Positions 33,620 through 41,795 of a DNA stretch of 64,000 bases are shown here, piece after piece. The notes beneath the pieces are model-generated. The model was not told the origin of the DNA. It searched no databases and was given only the letters and a program-made list of their open reading frames with translations. Where the stretch lies: NCBI GenBank assembly GCA_903884505.1, contig CAISET010000001.1, positions 42,796-106,795 on the forward strand, given 5' to 3'. Source of the DNA: an uncultured Microcaldota archaeon. GTDB lineage: Archaea; Micrarchaeota; Micrarchaeia; Burarchaeales; Fermentimicrarchaeaceae. The translations under genes were made by a program, and so were the position numbers. The first letter of the stretch is position 1. Each line of letters begins with the position of its first letter.

Positions 33620-33865
33620 ATGGATAAAGAATTAGCAAAAAAGTTCGATAAATTGATTGATGTAACTAGTCAAAACGCCACAGAAGGCAGCTATTCGACC
33701 TATGCGATAATATCACTCACAACGATGCTTCTTGGTGCTACGCTCATGTTGATTCCGAAGGAAATTATAAACCTAATTTTGGGAGGCGAACTGCTTGTTA
33801 TACTCGGTTCATTAGGGTATATGGCAAATTCGATTTCGTACTTTAAATGGAAACTGAGGTTCTGA
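33620..33865 (+). CDS. AT-rich orphan small membrane protein inside the ribosomal operon
   Basis: 81 residues: a charged N-terminus (DKELAKKFDKLIDVT) and two membrane helices, about residues 26-45 (TYAIISLTTMLLGATLMLIP) and 50-72 (LILGGELLVILGSLGYMANS), then a basic end. I do not recognise it. Its base composition (roughly 40% GC) and codons such as TTA and ATA differ sharply from its GC-rich neighbours, which points to recent acquisition. It is precisely placed between rpl23 (9-base gap) and rpl2 (1-base gap), so it must be co-transcribed. Confidence 0.75.
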   Translation: MDKELAKKFDKLIDVTSQNATEGSYSTYAIISLTTMLLGATLMLIPKEIINLILGGELLVILGSLGYMANSISYFKWKLRF

Positions 33866-33866
33866 T

Positions 33867-34634
33867 ATGGGAAAGAGATTATTGCAGCAGAGGGCCGGAA
33901 GGGGTTCGCCCGCTTTCAGGAGGCCGTCGCACAGGTTCAAGAGCGATGCGAAGCTCAGGAATTACGATGATGTGGAGAAGAGCGGAAGGCTTGACGGGGA
34001 GATAGTCGACTTCGTTGACGACCCCTCGAGGAGCGCACTTCTCATGGATGTCAGGTTCGAGAATGCCGAGAGGAAGCTGCTCATAGCGCCCGAGGGCGCG
34101 ATGGCCGGCGGGAGGATTGCCGCAGGAACCGGGGCGCCCGTTGTAATCGGGAACATCCTGCCGCTGAGCGCGATGCCGGACGGGACACCCATATATAATA
34201 TAGAGATGGTGCCCGGGGACGGCGGCCGGCTGGTGAGGACCGCGGGATGCGCGGGGTTCGTCGTTTCGCATGATGACAAGGGCGTTATCGTGAGGCTGCC
34301 CTCGAAGCAGATAATGATGCTGAACCCGGTCTGCAGGGCGCAGGTCGGGGTGATTTGCGGTGGCGGAAGGCTCGAGAAGCCCATGCTCAAGGCAGGGAAT
34401 TCGCATTACAAGTGGCATGCCACTAACAGGAGATGGCCGAACGTGAGGGGTGTGAAGATGTGCGCATACCAGCACCCGTTCGGAGGCAAGCAGCACCACA
34501 AGGGAAAGAGCTCTTGCACCTCGAGGGGCGCGCCGCCAGGAAGGAAGGTCGGGCACATTGCGGCAAGGTCGGTTGGAAGGAAGAAGACCCACGTCGAGGC
34601 GGCTAAGGCTGCTGAGAAGCAGATTTGCAGGTGA
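33867..34634 (+). CDS. rpl2: large-subunit ribosomal protein uL2
   Basis: 255 residues. N-terminal RNA-binding beta-barrel, then the C-terminal RRWPNVRGVKMCAYQHPFGG segment, whose His near the end corresponds to the peptidyl-transferase-proximal His of uL2. The GGKQHHKGKS continuation is archaeal-like. Follows the orphan gene by one base. Confidence 0.96.
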   Translation: MGKRLLQQRAGRGSPAFRRPSHRFKSDAKLRNYDDVEKSGRLDGEIVDFVDDPSRSALLMDVRFENAERKLLIAPEGAMAGGRIAAGTGAPVVIGNILPLSAMPDGTPIYNIEMVPGDGGRLVRTAGCAGFVVSHDDKGVIVRLPSKQIMMLNPVCRAQVGVICGGGRLEKPMLKAGNSHYKWHATNRRWPNVRGVKMCAYQHPFGGKQHHKGKSSCTSRGAPPGRKVGHIAARSVGRKKTHVEAAKAAEKQICR

Positions 34635-34640
34635 GTTGCG

Positions 34641-35030
34641 ATGGCTAGGAAATTCAATTACAGGGGAAGGACGGTCGAGCAGCTCAGGAGCATGACGATT
34701 GACGAATTCAGCGTCCTGCTCACCTCGAGGGCGAGGAGGGCGGTCAAGAGGGCTTCGCCTACGTACAGGAAGCTCCTCGAGACGGTGAAGGAAGCGCAGA
34801 AGACGCCCGGGAAGGTCATAAAGACGCACATTCGCGACGCGGTAATTCTTCCCGACTGGGTTGGGATGAAGTTCGGAATCCACAACGGGAAGGAGTTCAA
34901 GACGGTTGAGATTACGCCGGAGAAAATCGGGAGGAGGCTTGGCGACTACTCGCACACCACGGGGCCTGTGAGGCACAGCGGCCCGGGAGTGGGAGCGACG
35001 AGAGGGTCCAAGTTCATCCCGCTGAAGTAG
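34641..35030 (+). CDS. rps19: small-subunit ribosomal protein uS19
   Basis: 129 residues: RNYRGR-like N-terminus, THIRDAVILPDWVGMKFGIH and the terminal GDYSHTTGPVRHSGPGVGAT. Binds the 16S rRNA head near uS13. Usual archaeal length. Confidence 0.95.
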   Translation: MARKFNYRGRTVEQLRSMTIDEFSVLLTSRARRAVKRASPTYRKLLETVKEAQKTPGKVIKTHIRDAVILPDWVGMKFGIHNGKEFKTVEITPEKIGRRLGDYSHTTGPVRHSGPGVGATRGSKFIPLK

Positions 35031-35042
35031 ATGGTGAGATTA

Positions 35043-35774
35043 ATGCCTGAATTCGGTTACTCGATGCAACTGCCGGAGAAGGATGCCGCGAAGTTCGCGC
35101 GTGCCCAGCTCCACGGCGTTGATGCGAGCTACAAGAACCTCGGAGCAGTCTGCGCGAACATAATGGGGAAGACCTCGGAGAAGGCCGAGGAGCTGCTCGG
35201 GAAGGCCTCGAAGGGCGAGTTCCCGATACATTTCGCGAAGCATGCGAAGAAGATGGGGCACCGCGGGGAGATTGGCGGGAAGAGGGGAAGGTATCCCAGG
35301 AAGAGCGCCAAGCTCGTGCTGCAGGTGCTGAGGAATGCGGTCGCGAACGCGAACACGAAGGGCCTGCTCGGCGATTTGGAGGTAGTGCACGCGTCCGCGA
35401 ACAAGCAGGACATCTACCCGAGGATTGCGCCGAGGGGAAGGTGGAGGAGGAACAACTACGTGACGGCGAAGATAGAGATTGTGCTCAAAGAAATCGCAGA
35501 GGCGAAGCCCGAGGTGAAGGAGAGGAAGAAGAAGGTGCTCGAGGCGAAGATCGCGGAGAAGAGGCAGGCGAAGGAGGAGGCGAAGAAGGCAGAGGAGGCC
35601 GAGATGAAGGAGATGGAAGAGCATGTTCACGACGGGGAGGCGAAGGCGGAAGAGAAGACGCCTGAGCAGGCCTCCGAGGATAAGAAGTCGGAGAAGGCGA
35701 TTGAGCGCTCGTCAATGAAACAGGAAAAGCAGCTCGAGAAGGCGATTGAAAGGTCGGAAATGGCGCAGGATTAG
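35043..35774 (+). CDS. rpl22: large-subunit ribosomal protein uL22 with long charged tail
   Basis: 243 residues. The uL22 core covers about 1-160 (MPEFGYSMQLPEKDAAKFAR, then DIYPRIAPRGRWRRNNYVTA, the loop lining the exit tunnel). A tail of about 85 Glu/Lys/Ala-rich residues includes two copies of EKAIERS and is far longer than in most archaea. The ATG at 35043 is preferred over 35031 because GGTGAG lies between them at the right distance. Confidence 0.93.
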   Translation: MPEFGYSMQLPEKDAAKFARAQLHGVDASYKNLGAVCANIMGKTSEKAEELLGKASKGEFPIHFAKHAKKMGHRGEIGGKRGRYPRKSAKLVLQVLRNAVANANTKGLLGDLEVVHASANKQDIYPRIAPRGRWRRNNYVTAKIEIVLKEIAEAKPEVKERKKKVLEAKIAEKRQAKEEAKKAEEAEMKEMEEHVHDGEAKAEEKTPEQASEDKKSEKAIERSSMKQEKQLEKAIERSEMAQD

Positions 35775-35783
35775 AAAGGTGGT

Positions 35784-36443
35784 ATGTTGGGCATTGAAAG
35801 GAAGTTCATCGAGGATTCGATTGGGAGGTTCAGGATTGCTAAGTTCCTTGAGGTCGAGCTGGACAGGGCAGGCTTCTCGAAGGTCGAGATACAGAGGACG
35901 CCCATGGTCACGAGGATTGCTGTTGATGTCACGAAGCCGGGAAAGGTCATCGGGAGGAAGGGGAAGTCGATACAGGATTTGACCGAGACCATACAGAAGA
36001 AGTTCGGGATTGAGAACCCGCAGATTTCGATTACGGAGGTCACGAAGACGGAGTTGGAGCCGAGGCTGATGGCGAAGAGCGTTGTGCGGCAGATTGAGAT
36101 GGGGAAGAACATCCGCAGGATTCTGCACTTCTCGATCAAGAGGATTATGGAGTCGGGCGCGCTCGGGGCCGAGATTGTGGCGAGCGGGAAGATTGCGGCG
36201 AAGGGGGCGCGCGCGAAGCGCATGAGGGTTTGCGCGGGATACATGCCCAAGGCGGGCGAGCCGAAGAGGCTCGTGAGCGAATCCCATGTGACCGCTTACC
36301 CGAAGGCCGGCGCGATTGGCGTGCTCGTGAGGATTGTGCAGCCTGGGACGATTTTCCCGGACAAGAAGGATATGAAGCCGGTTGAGCTGCCAAAGGTTAT
36401 TGCGGCAGCAGCATCGCCTGAAGGGGACGAGGGCAAGGAGTAG
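35784..36443 (+). CDS. rps3: small-subunit ribosomal protein uS3
   Basis: 219 residues. The KH domain has GKVIGRKGKSIQDL (GxxG loop). The C-terminal domain runs through LGAEIVASGKIAAKGARAKR and ends in an acidic tail. mRNA-entry-side protein of the 30S subunit. Confidence 0.95.
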   Translation: MLGIERKFIEDSIGRFRIAKFLEVELDRAGFSKVEIQRTPMVTRIAVDVTKPGKVIGRKGKSIQDLTETIQKKFGIENPQISITEVTKTELEPRLMAKSVVRQIEMGKNIRRILHFSIKRIMESGALGAEIVASGKIAAKGARAKRMRVCAGYMPKAGEPKRLVSESHVTAYPKAGAIGVLVRIVQPGTIFPDKKDMKPVELPKVIAAAASPEGDEGKE

Positions 36444-36449
36444 ATTTGC

Positions 36450-36668
36450 ATGGCGATAATCAGGAAAAAGGAGATGCGGGAGATGGACGATGTGACGCTT
36501 GAGAAAAAGCTCGGGGACCTGAAGTCAGAGCTCTATTCCGAGCTGGGGTTCATCGCCGCAGGCGGAAAGGCGAGCAACCCGGGGAGAATAAGGGAGATCC
36601 GCAAAACGATCGCAAGGATATTGACATTGAGGAGGGAGCGCGCCGGGAAAAGCGGCGTAGCGGGGTGA
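36450..36668 (+). CDS. rpl29: large-subunit ribosomal protein uL29
   Basis: 72 residues, helical hairpin: KEMREMDDVTLEKKLGDLKS and GRIREIRKTIARILTLRRER. Exit-site protein; normal size. Confidence 0.93.
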   Translation: MAIIRKKEMREMDDVTLEKKLGDLKSELYSELGFIAAGGKASNPGRIREIRKTIARILTLRRERAGKSGVAG

Positions 36669-36677
36669 ACGAAAAAA

Positions 36678-36983
36678 ATGGCTGACATCTGCCCGAAGTG
36701 CGGGCTTCCGCTCGACATATGCGCGTGCGAAGCCCTTGAGAAGGAGGAAGCGGTCAGGATCAAGGTCTACACGACCAAGATGAAGTTCGGAAAGCTTGTG
36801 ACCATCGTGGAGGGGCTGAGCAGCGAGGACATGGCGAAGACTGCAAAGGAGCTGAAGAGGAAGCTCGCCTGCGGCGGGACGGCGAAGGACAACCACATCG
36901 TGCTGCAGGGGGACCACAAGGCGAAGGTGAGGGGCGTCCTCGCGAAACTCGGGTACAATGAGAAGAACATCGACGTGTGGTAG
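36678..36983 (+). CDS. translation initiation factor aIF1 (SUI1)
   Basis: 101 residues. An N-terminal zinc knuckle (Cys5, Cys8, Cys15, Cys17 in CPKCGLPLDICAC) is followed by the SUI1 fold with TAKELKRKLACGGTAKDNHI and LQGDHKAKVRGVLAKLGY. Controls start-codon fidelity on the 30S subunit. Its position after rpl29 is conserved in archaea. A family 1 repeat begins six bases after its stop. Confidence 0.94.
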   Translation: MADICPKCGLPLDICACEALEKEEAVRIKVYTTKMKFGKLVTIVEGLSSEDMAKTAKELKRKLACGGTAKDNHIVLQGDHKAKVRGVLAKLGYNEKNIDVW

Positions 36984-36988
36984 ACATG

Positions 36989-37058
36989 GCGGAGGTTCAG
37001 GAACCGACGATGTGCGACGAGCGAACGAATGTGAGCGACGGAGCATCGGGGGTTCTGA
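36989..37058 (+). repeat. dispersed hairpin repeat, family 1, copy 2
   Basis: Shares its left 28 bases (one difference or none) and its right 16 bases (GCATCGGGGGTTCTGA) with the lipA copy, but has a shorter middle. The ATG at 36986 opens a 25-codon frame (MAEVQEPTMCDERTNVSDG...) that stops at 37061-37063, overlapping the rnp1 ATG at 37060. It may be a tiny coupled gene or simply part of the repeat. Confidence 0.8.
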
Positions 37059-37059
37059 G

Positions 37060-37341
37060 ATGATAACGAAGGGGAACATACTGGCGCACGAGCTCATCGG
37101 GCTCGCTGTGGAAGTTGTTCGGAGCACGGACAGGAAAATGGCCGGAATGAAGGGCGAAGTGGTTGATGAGACGAAGAACACGCTGGTGGTTGAAATCGGC
37201 GGGAAGGAGAAAACCCTGCCGAAGAGCGCCTGCGTTTTCCGCTTCACGCTCCCCGATGGGGGGAAGGCGGATGTCGACGGAAAGCTCATCGCGCTTGCGC
37301 CCGAGGAAAGGCCGAAGAAGCTGATGAGATATTGCAGGTGA
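37060..37341 (+). CDS. rnp1: RNase P protein component 1 (Rpp29/Pop4)
   Basis: 93 residues: ILAHELIGLAVEVVRSTDRK, GMKGEVVDETKNTLVVEIGG and CVFRFTLPDGGKADVDGKLI, the Sm-like barrel of archaeal Rpp29. The ATG at 37060 is chosen. A longer frame reaching back into the aIF1 gene is only read-through of the repeat element. Position beside uS17 is conserved in archaea. Confidence 0.92.
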   Translation: MITKGNILAHELIGLAVEVVRSTDRKMAGMKGEVVDETKNTLVVEIGGKEKTLPKSACVFRFTLPDGGKADVDGKLIALAPEERPKKLMRYCR

Positions 37342-37357
37342 AATGGGGGATATGGTT

Positions 37358-37657
37358 ATGGCTGAATGCGCTGACAGGAACTGTGCCTTGCACGGCGGGA
37401 TGAAGACGAGAGGAGCCGTTGTCGAGGGCGAAGTGGTTAGCGACCGCGGCAGGAAGACCGTGATTGTGCAGAGGAACCTCGTGAAGTTCATGCCGAAATA
37501 CGAGAGGTACATCAGGACGAGGTCCAAGGTCCCTGCCCACAACCCGGAGTGCATTGGCGCGAAGGAAGGGGACATCGTGAAGATTGAGGAGTGCAGGAAA
37601 ATCTCGAAGACAAAGGCGTGGGTAGTCACGTCTGTAATCAAGAGGGCCGGTGAGTAA
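37358..37657 (+). CDS. rps17: small-subunit ribosomal protein uS17
   Basis: 99 residues from the ATG at 37358: KTRGAVVEGEVVSDRGRKTV then RYIRTRSKVPAHNPECIGAK. GGGGGAT upstream supports this start, but ATG 37343 in the same frame is possible. OB-fold 16S-binding protein. Confidence 0.93.
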   Translation: MAECADRNCALHGGMKTRGAVVEGEVVSDRGRKTVIVQRNLVKFMPKYERYIRTRSKVPAHNPECIGAKEGDIVKIEECRKISKTKAWVVTSVIKRAGE

Positions 37658-37658
37658 G

Positions 37659-38057
37659 ATGAAGGGGCTTGGGACTCGCGTATCGAAGGGCCTGCAGGTC
37701 GGCTCGTTCGCAACCTGCGATGACAACAGCGGCGCGAAGATTGTGCAGATAATCGGGGTATTGGGCTGGCATACAAGGAGGGGAAGGGTGCCGAAAGTAG
37801 GAATCGGAGATGCAGTCATAGTCGCGGTGAAGAAGGGAGTGCCCGCGATGAAGAAGAAGGTTGAGAAGGCCGTCGTGATAAGGCAGCGGAAGGAAGTCAG
37901 GAGGCCGAACGGGATGAGGCTTATGTTCGAGGACAATGCGGTTGTATTGATAGATGATATGGGATTGCCCAAGGGGACCGAGATTAAGGGCGCGATTGCG
38001 CGCGAGGTCGCCGAGAGGTACCCGAAGGTCGCGGGAATCGCCGCGGCGGTCGTTTAG
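37659..38057 (+). CDS. rpl14: large-subunit ribosomal protein uL14
   Basis: 132 residues: TRVSKGLQVGSFATCDDNSG, then the conserved VRRPNG-type segment EVRRPNGMRLMFEDNAVVLI and KGTEIKGAIAREVAERYPKV. GGTGAG precedes ATG 37659. Lies at the subunit interface. Confidence 0.95.
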   Translation: MKGLGTRVSKGLQVGSFATCDDNSGAKIVQIIGVLGWHTRRGRVPKVGIGDAVIVAVKKGVPAMKKKVEKAVVIRQRKEVRRPNGMRLMFEDNAVVLIDDMGLPKGTEIKGAIAREVAERYPKVAGIAAAVV

Positions 38058-38063
38058 GTGATT

Positions 38064-38498
38064 ATGATGCCGCTCACTATGTCGGAACAGCCGAGGAAGC
38101 AGAGAAAGGCCAGGTTCAATGCGCCAATGCATCTTAGGCAGAGGCTCGTGCACGCGCACCTCTCAAAGGAAGCGAAGGAGAGGCTGAAGACCAGGAGGAG
38201 GGCCGTTGCAGTGCGCGAGGGCGACAAGGTGAAGATAATGAGGGGCAAGTTCAGGGGCCACAGCGGGAAAGTGAGCGAGGTGGACCTGAAGTCCTCGAAG
38301 ATTTACGTCGAAGGGGCTGTTGCGAGGAAGGCGAAGGGCGCCGAGGTGCTCGTCGCTATTGAGCCCTCCAATGTGATGATCATGGAGCTCGAGATGTCGG
38401 ACAAGAGGAGGAAGGCGATGTTCGAGACGAAGAAAGCAGGGGAGGGTCAGGAGGAAACTGGGGAGGGGCGAAGCCCCTCCGCGGTTTCGACAGGGTGA
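38064..38498 (+). CDS. rpl24: large-subunit ribosomal protein uL24 with repeat-encoded tail
   Basis: 144 residues. KOW core: VREGDKVKIMRGKFRGHSGK and LKSSKIYVEGAVARKAKGAE. The family normally ends near KAMFETKKA. Here about 19 extra residues (GEGQEETGEGRSPSAVSTG) are encoded by a family 2 hairpin repeat that also supplies sequence up to the stop. ATG 38064 follows GGTGAT. Confidence 0.93.
   Translation: MMPLTMSEQPRKQRKARFNAPMHLRQRLVHAHLSKEAKERLKTRRRAVAVREGDKVKIMRGKFRGHSGKVSEVDLKSSKIYVEGAVARKAKGAEVLVAIEPSNVMIMELEMSDKRRKAMFETKKAGEGQEETGEGRSPSAVSTG
38439..38489 (+). repeat. dispersed hairpin repeat, family 2, copy A (inside rpl24)
   Basis: GGGGAGGGTCAGGAGGAA, then AACTGGGGAGGGGCGAAGCC and CCTCCGCGGTTTCG. 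The inner GGAGGGG/CCCCTCC pair forms a tight hairpin. It closely matches the complement of 63740-63797, so the unit is dispersed in the genome. Confidence 0.75.
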
Positions 38499-38504
38499 TA
38501 AGGT

Positions 38505-39206
38505 ATGGCTAACAAGGGAGGCTCATCGCACTTGAAAAGGCTCGCGGCGCCCAGGTACGCGCCGATTGCGCGCAAGGAGTTCGTCTGGCTCGCGAAGCCG
38601 ATGCCGGGCCCGCACCCGGGCAGCGAGTCGGTTGCGCTGCTCACGCTCGTGAGGGATGTCCTCGGGCTCGCGGACAACGCGCGCGAGGCGAGGAAGATAA
38701 TAAGGGGCGGGGAGCTCCTGGTTGACGGAAGGTCCGTGCGCAGGGAGAGATTCCCGGTCGGGCTGATGGATGTCATCAGCATACCGTCGATGAATAAGCA
38801 CTACCGTGCGGTCATAGATGCGCACGAGAGGATGAAGCTCGCTGAGATTTCCGAGAAGGAGGCGGGCTACAAGCTCTGCAGGATACAGAGAAAGAGCAAC
38901 CTGAAGGGCAAGACGATGCAGGCAGGCCTGCATGACGGGAGAAATATCATTGCCGAGAAGGAGCTTAAGGTAGGGGACACGGTGAAGCTCGCGGTGCCCG
39001 GCCAGAAGATTCTTGATGTCATGAGGCTTGCGCCTGAAGCGCGCTGCCTCGTCGTGAAGGGGAAGCACGCGGGGACGATTGCAACGGTTGCGAAGATACA
39101 CCAGAGGACGAGCAGGAGGGACCCCGAGGCCACGATGAAGAGCGATGGCAGCGAGTTCCTGACCGTGAAGAAGTACCTGTTCGTCGTCGGGAACGAGATG
39201 CAGTAG
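38505..39206 (+). CDS. rps4e: small-subunit ribosomal protein eS4
   Basis: 233 residues: SSHLKRLAAPRYAPIARKEF, the S4-like RNA-binding segment EARKIIRGGELLVDGRSVRR and a KOW-type C-terminal domain (LVVKGKHAGTIATVAKIHQR). Archaeal/eukaryal-specific protein in its usual place between uL24 and uL5. Confidence 0.95.
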   Translation: MANKGGSSHLKRLAAPRYAPIARKEFVWLAKPMPGPHPGSESVALLTLVRDVLGLADNAREARKIIRGGELLVDGRSVRRERFPVGLMDVISIPSMNKHYRAVIDAHERMKLAEISEKEAGYKLCRIQRKSNLKGKTMQAGLHDGRNIIAEKELKVGDTVKLAVPGQKILDVMRLAPEARCLVVKGKHAGTIATVAKIHQRTSRRDPEATMKSDGSEFLTVKKYLFVVGNEMQ

Positions 39207-39217
39207 GGTTGATGATT

Positions 39218-39742
39218 ATGGCTGAAGGGAATCCGATGAGAGAAATTCGCGTCGAAAAGGTGACGCTGAACATAGGGGCGGGTGAGTCGGGGCAGAAGCT
39301 CGAGAACGCGAGGACTCTGCTGGGCAGGGTTAGCGGGAAGAAGCCCCTGACCACGCTCGCAAGGATCAGGAGCCCGACCTGGAAGATAAGGAAGGGGGAC
39401 CAGATAGGCGCCAAGGTGACGATTAGGGGCGCGGCGGCCGAGGAGCTGCTGAAGAGGGCGCTCGAGTCCGTTGACAAGAAGCTGAAGGCGCGCTCCTTCG
39501 ACAGGGAGGGGAACTTCGCCTTCGGGGTGAAGGAGTACATAGACTTCCCCGGAGTGAAGTACGACCCGAAGATAGGGATTATGGGATTTGATGTTTGCGT
39601 GACGCTGAAGAGAAGGGGCGGGCGCGTTGTGAAAAGGAGGCGCGCGGCCGCTGCGAAAATCTCGAAGACGCACCGCGTGAGCGCGGACGAGGCGCGCGCG
39701 TTCGTGGCGGAGAGGTTTGGCGTGGAGTTTGCCGCCGAGTAG
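39218..39742 (+). CDS. rpl5: large-subunit ribosomal protein uL5
   Basis: 174 residues: [20 protein letters not shown], then [20 protein letters not shown] and [20 protein letters not shown]. 5S rRNA-binding protein. ATG 39218 is selected; alternative starts lie two and three codons upstream. Confidence 0.95.
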   Translation: MAEGNPMREIRVEKVTLNIGAGESGQKLENARTLLGRVSGKKPLTTLARIRSPTWKIRKGDQIGAKVTIRGAAAEELLKRALESVDKKLKARSFDREGNFAFGVKEYIDFPGVKYDPKIGIMGFDVCVTLKRRGGRVVKRRRAAAAKISKTHRVSADEARAFVAERFGVEFAAE

Positions 39743-39755
39743 GGTGAGGATGCTT

Positions 39756-39947
39756 ATGACCGAGAAAAAGAGGAAGAAGAAGGCAGCGGCTGAGAAGAAG
39801 CTCTTCTCTAAGTTCAAGGGAAAGGGGAACCGCATATGCAGGTTCTGCGGGAACTCGAGGGGCCTCATCAGGAGCTACAATCTCAACGTCTGCAGGCGCT
39901 GCTTCCGCGAGGTTGCGGAGGATATTGGTTTCAGGACCTTTGACTAG
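39756..39947 (+). CDS. rps14: small-subunit ribosomal protein uS14 (zinc type)
   Basis: 63 residues. Four Cys (28, 31, 46, 49 in CRFCG and CRRCF) bind zinc; the terminal [12 protein letters not shown] is archaeal-like. The N-terminus is Lys-rich. GGGTGAGG precedes the start. Confidence 0.94.
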   Translation: MTEKKRKKKAAAEKKLFSKFKGKGNRICRFCGNSRGLIRSYNLNVCRRCFREVAEDIGFRTFD

Positions 39948-39955
39948 GTGATGCT

Positions 39956-40351
39956 ATGGTTTTGTCTAACGATCCGCTGGCTGATGCACTCAATGTCATA
40001 AGGACGCACGAGAAGGTAGGGAAGAGGGACTGCCTCATAAGGCCCGCCTCCACGCAGGTGCGCGAGGTGCTCCTGCTGTTCCAGAAGAACAACTACATCG
40101 GGGAGTTCGAATTCATCGACGACGGGAAGAGCGGCGCATTCAAGGTGCAGCTGCTCGGGAACATAAATGACTGCATGACCATAAAGCCGCGCTTCTCCGT
40201 GAAGATTGCGGAGTGGAACAAATGGGAGCAAAGGTATGTCCCGGGGAAGGAGTTCGGGATGCTCGTGGTTTCGACGCCGTTCGGCCTCATGACGAATAAT
40301 GAGGCGAAGGCGAAGGGGACCGGCGGGAAATTGATAGCGTATGTTTATTGA
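39956..40351 (+). CDS. rps8: small-subunit ribosomal protein uS8
   Basis: 131 residues: NDPLADALNVIRTHEKVGKR, the middle IAEWNKWEQRYVPGKEFGML and the C-terminal VVSTPFGLMTNNEAKAKGTG. GGTGAT just before the ATG. Overlaps the possible upstream start of uL6. Confidence 0.95.
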   Translation: MVLSNDPLADALNVIRTHEKVGKRDCLIRPASTQVREVLLLFQKNNYIGEFEFIDDGKSGAFKVQLLGNINDCMTIKPRFSVKIAEWNKWEQRYVPGKEFGMLVVSTPFGLMTNNEAKAKGTGGKLIAYVY

Positions 40352-40362
40352 CTGGTGATGAT

Positions 40363-40866
40363 GTGGTAGAGATTCCAGAAGGGGTAACGGTCCAGGTTTC
40401 CGGGAAGAAGGTTACTGCCAAGGGGCCGAAGGGGACCGTTGAGAGGGAGTTCAATGTGAAGGGGCTCGTGCTCAAGCTCCAGGGGAAGGAAGTGACAGTG
40501 GGGAAGGAGGAGGGCTCGAAGCTCGAGAGCGACATCCTGAACGCTGTGAGCGCGCACATCAAGAACATGGTACTCGGCGCGAAGGATGGCTACACGAAGA
40601 AGATGCAGGTCATCTATTCCCATTTCCCGATTTCGATTGAGGCGAAGGGCAGCGTCCTGACCGTGAAGAACTTCCTCGGGGAGAAGAGGAACCGGGAGGC
40701 GAAAATCATCGGCGCCACCAAGATTGATGTGAAGGGGCAGAATGTCACGATTACAGGGCCGAACAAGGAGGACGTGGGCCAGACGGTCTCGAACATAAAG
40801 ACCGCGACCAAGATAAAGCGTAGGGACTCCCGCGTCTTCCAGGATGGGCTCTACACGGTTGAGTGA
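40363..40866 (+). CDS. rpl6: large-subunit ribosomal protein uL6
   Basis: 167 residues from a GTG start after GGTGAT; the TTG at 40348 overlapping uS8 is less likely. Two uL6 domains: VQVSGKKVTAKGPKGTVERE and VDVKGQNVTITGPNKEDVGQ-like repeats (the latter as IDVKGQNVTITGPNKEDVGQ). Confidence 0.94.
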   Translation: MVEIPEGVTVQVSGKKVTAKGPKGTVEREFNVKGLVLKLQGKEVTVGKEEGSKLESDILNAVSAHIKNMVLGAKDGYTKKMQVIYSHFPISIEAKGSVLTVKNFLGEKRNREAKIIGATKIDVKGQNVTITGPNKEDVGQTVSNIKTATKIKRRDSRVFQDGLYTVE

Positions 40867-40876
40867 AGTGATAATT

Positions 40877-41257
40877 ATGGCAGAAGCAGTCTTTGAGAAA
40901 AAAAAGCTCAGGAAGCTCAAGAGGAGGAGCAGGCACCCGAAGTTCTTCCGCTCCAATTTCGGAAGGAGGGAAAGGAAGAGGGTGAAGGACAACTGGCGCA
41001 AGCCGCGCGGGATTGACAACAAGAAGAAGGACAAGCAGAAGACCTACGGCGCCGAGCCGAACATCGGCTACGGCACGCCGGCAGCGATAAGGGGCTTCCA
41101 CCCTAGCGGGATGCGCGAGGTGAGGGTGCTTAACGTTGGCATGCTTGCAAAGGTGCCGAAGCACACCGCGGTTCGGATTGCGGCGTGCGTGGGCGCGAGG
41201 AAAAGGGCGGAGATTGAGAGCAAGGCGAAGGAGCTGAGCCTCAAGGTGCTGAATTAG
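40877..41257 (+). CDS. rpl32e: large-subunit ribosomal protein eL32
   Basis: 126 residues: KLKRRSRHPKFFRSNFGRRE, WRKPRGIDNKKKDK and PAAIRGFHPSGMREVRVLNV, the eL32 signature. Archaeal/eukaryal-specific; correct operon position after uL6. Confidence 0.95.
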   Translation: MAEAVFEKKKLRKLKRRSRHPKFFRSNFGRRERKRVKDNWRKPRGIDNKKKDKQKTYGAEPNIGYGTPAAIRGFHPSGMREVRVLNVGMLAKVPKHTAVRIAACVGARKRAEIESKAKELSLKVLN

Positions 41258-41265
41258 GTGATTAT

Positions 41266-41781
41266 GTGTCCGTTGCCACTACACGAAGGATTGCGGCGAA
41301 GGTCCTCAAGGTCGGCGAGAACCGCGTGAAGATAAAGCCCGACGAGGTTGAGAAGGCCGCGCAGGCGCTGACTGCTGACGATGTGAGGCAGCTCATAAGG
41401 GAGAAAGTGGTCTGGGCCGAGCGCGTGAAGGGAGTGCCGAGGATAAGGGCGAAGCTCAAGCATGCGAAGAAGAAGTCGGGGAAGAGGGGAGGCGCGGGCT
41501 CGAGGAAGGGCACGAAGTACTCCCGCATCTCCGCGAAGGAGCAGTGGATGAGCCGCATTCGCGCGCAGAGGGGCCTGCTCAGGGAGCTGCGCGGGGAGAA
41601 GAGGCTGAAGGAGGGGACCTACCGCCAGGCATATCTGATGATTAAGGGGAATGCGTTCAGAAGCAAGGGAGCGATGCTCGCGCACCTGAAGGAAGTTAAG
41701 TGGCTGAAGGCGGAAGTGGCGCGCGCTGAAGGGGCTGCGAAGCCGGCTGCGCCTGCGGCTGCCGCAGAGGAGAAGAAATAG
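41266..41781 (+). CDS. rpl19e: large-subunit ribosomal protein eL19
   Basis: 171 residues from GTG after GGTGAT: RRIAAKVLKVGENRVKIKPD and RGGAGSRKGTKYSRISAKEQ, then RLKEGTYRQAYLMIKGNAFR. The last 20 residues are Ala/Pro-rich, an extension seen on several ribosomal proteins here. Confidence 0.95.
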   Translation: MSVATTRRIAAKVLKVGENRVKIKPDEVEKAAQALTADDVRQLIREKVVWAERVKGVPRIRAKLKHAKKKSGKRGGAGSRKGTKYSRISAKEQWMSRIRAQRGLLRELRGEKRLKEGTYRQAYLMIKGNAFRSKGAMLAHLKEVKWLKAEVARAEGAAKPAAPAAAAEEKK

Positions 41782-41795
41782 ATTTGGTGATGTTG

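Noticed and set aside
36958..37059. Upstream extension of the Rpp29 frame into the aIF1 gene
   Set aside because: The extra residues come from the repeat element; family members begin at the ATG at 37060.
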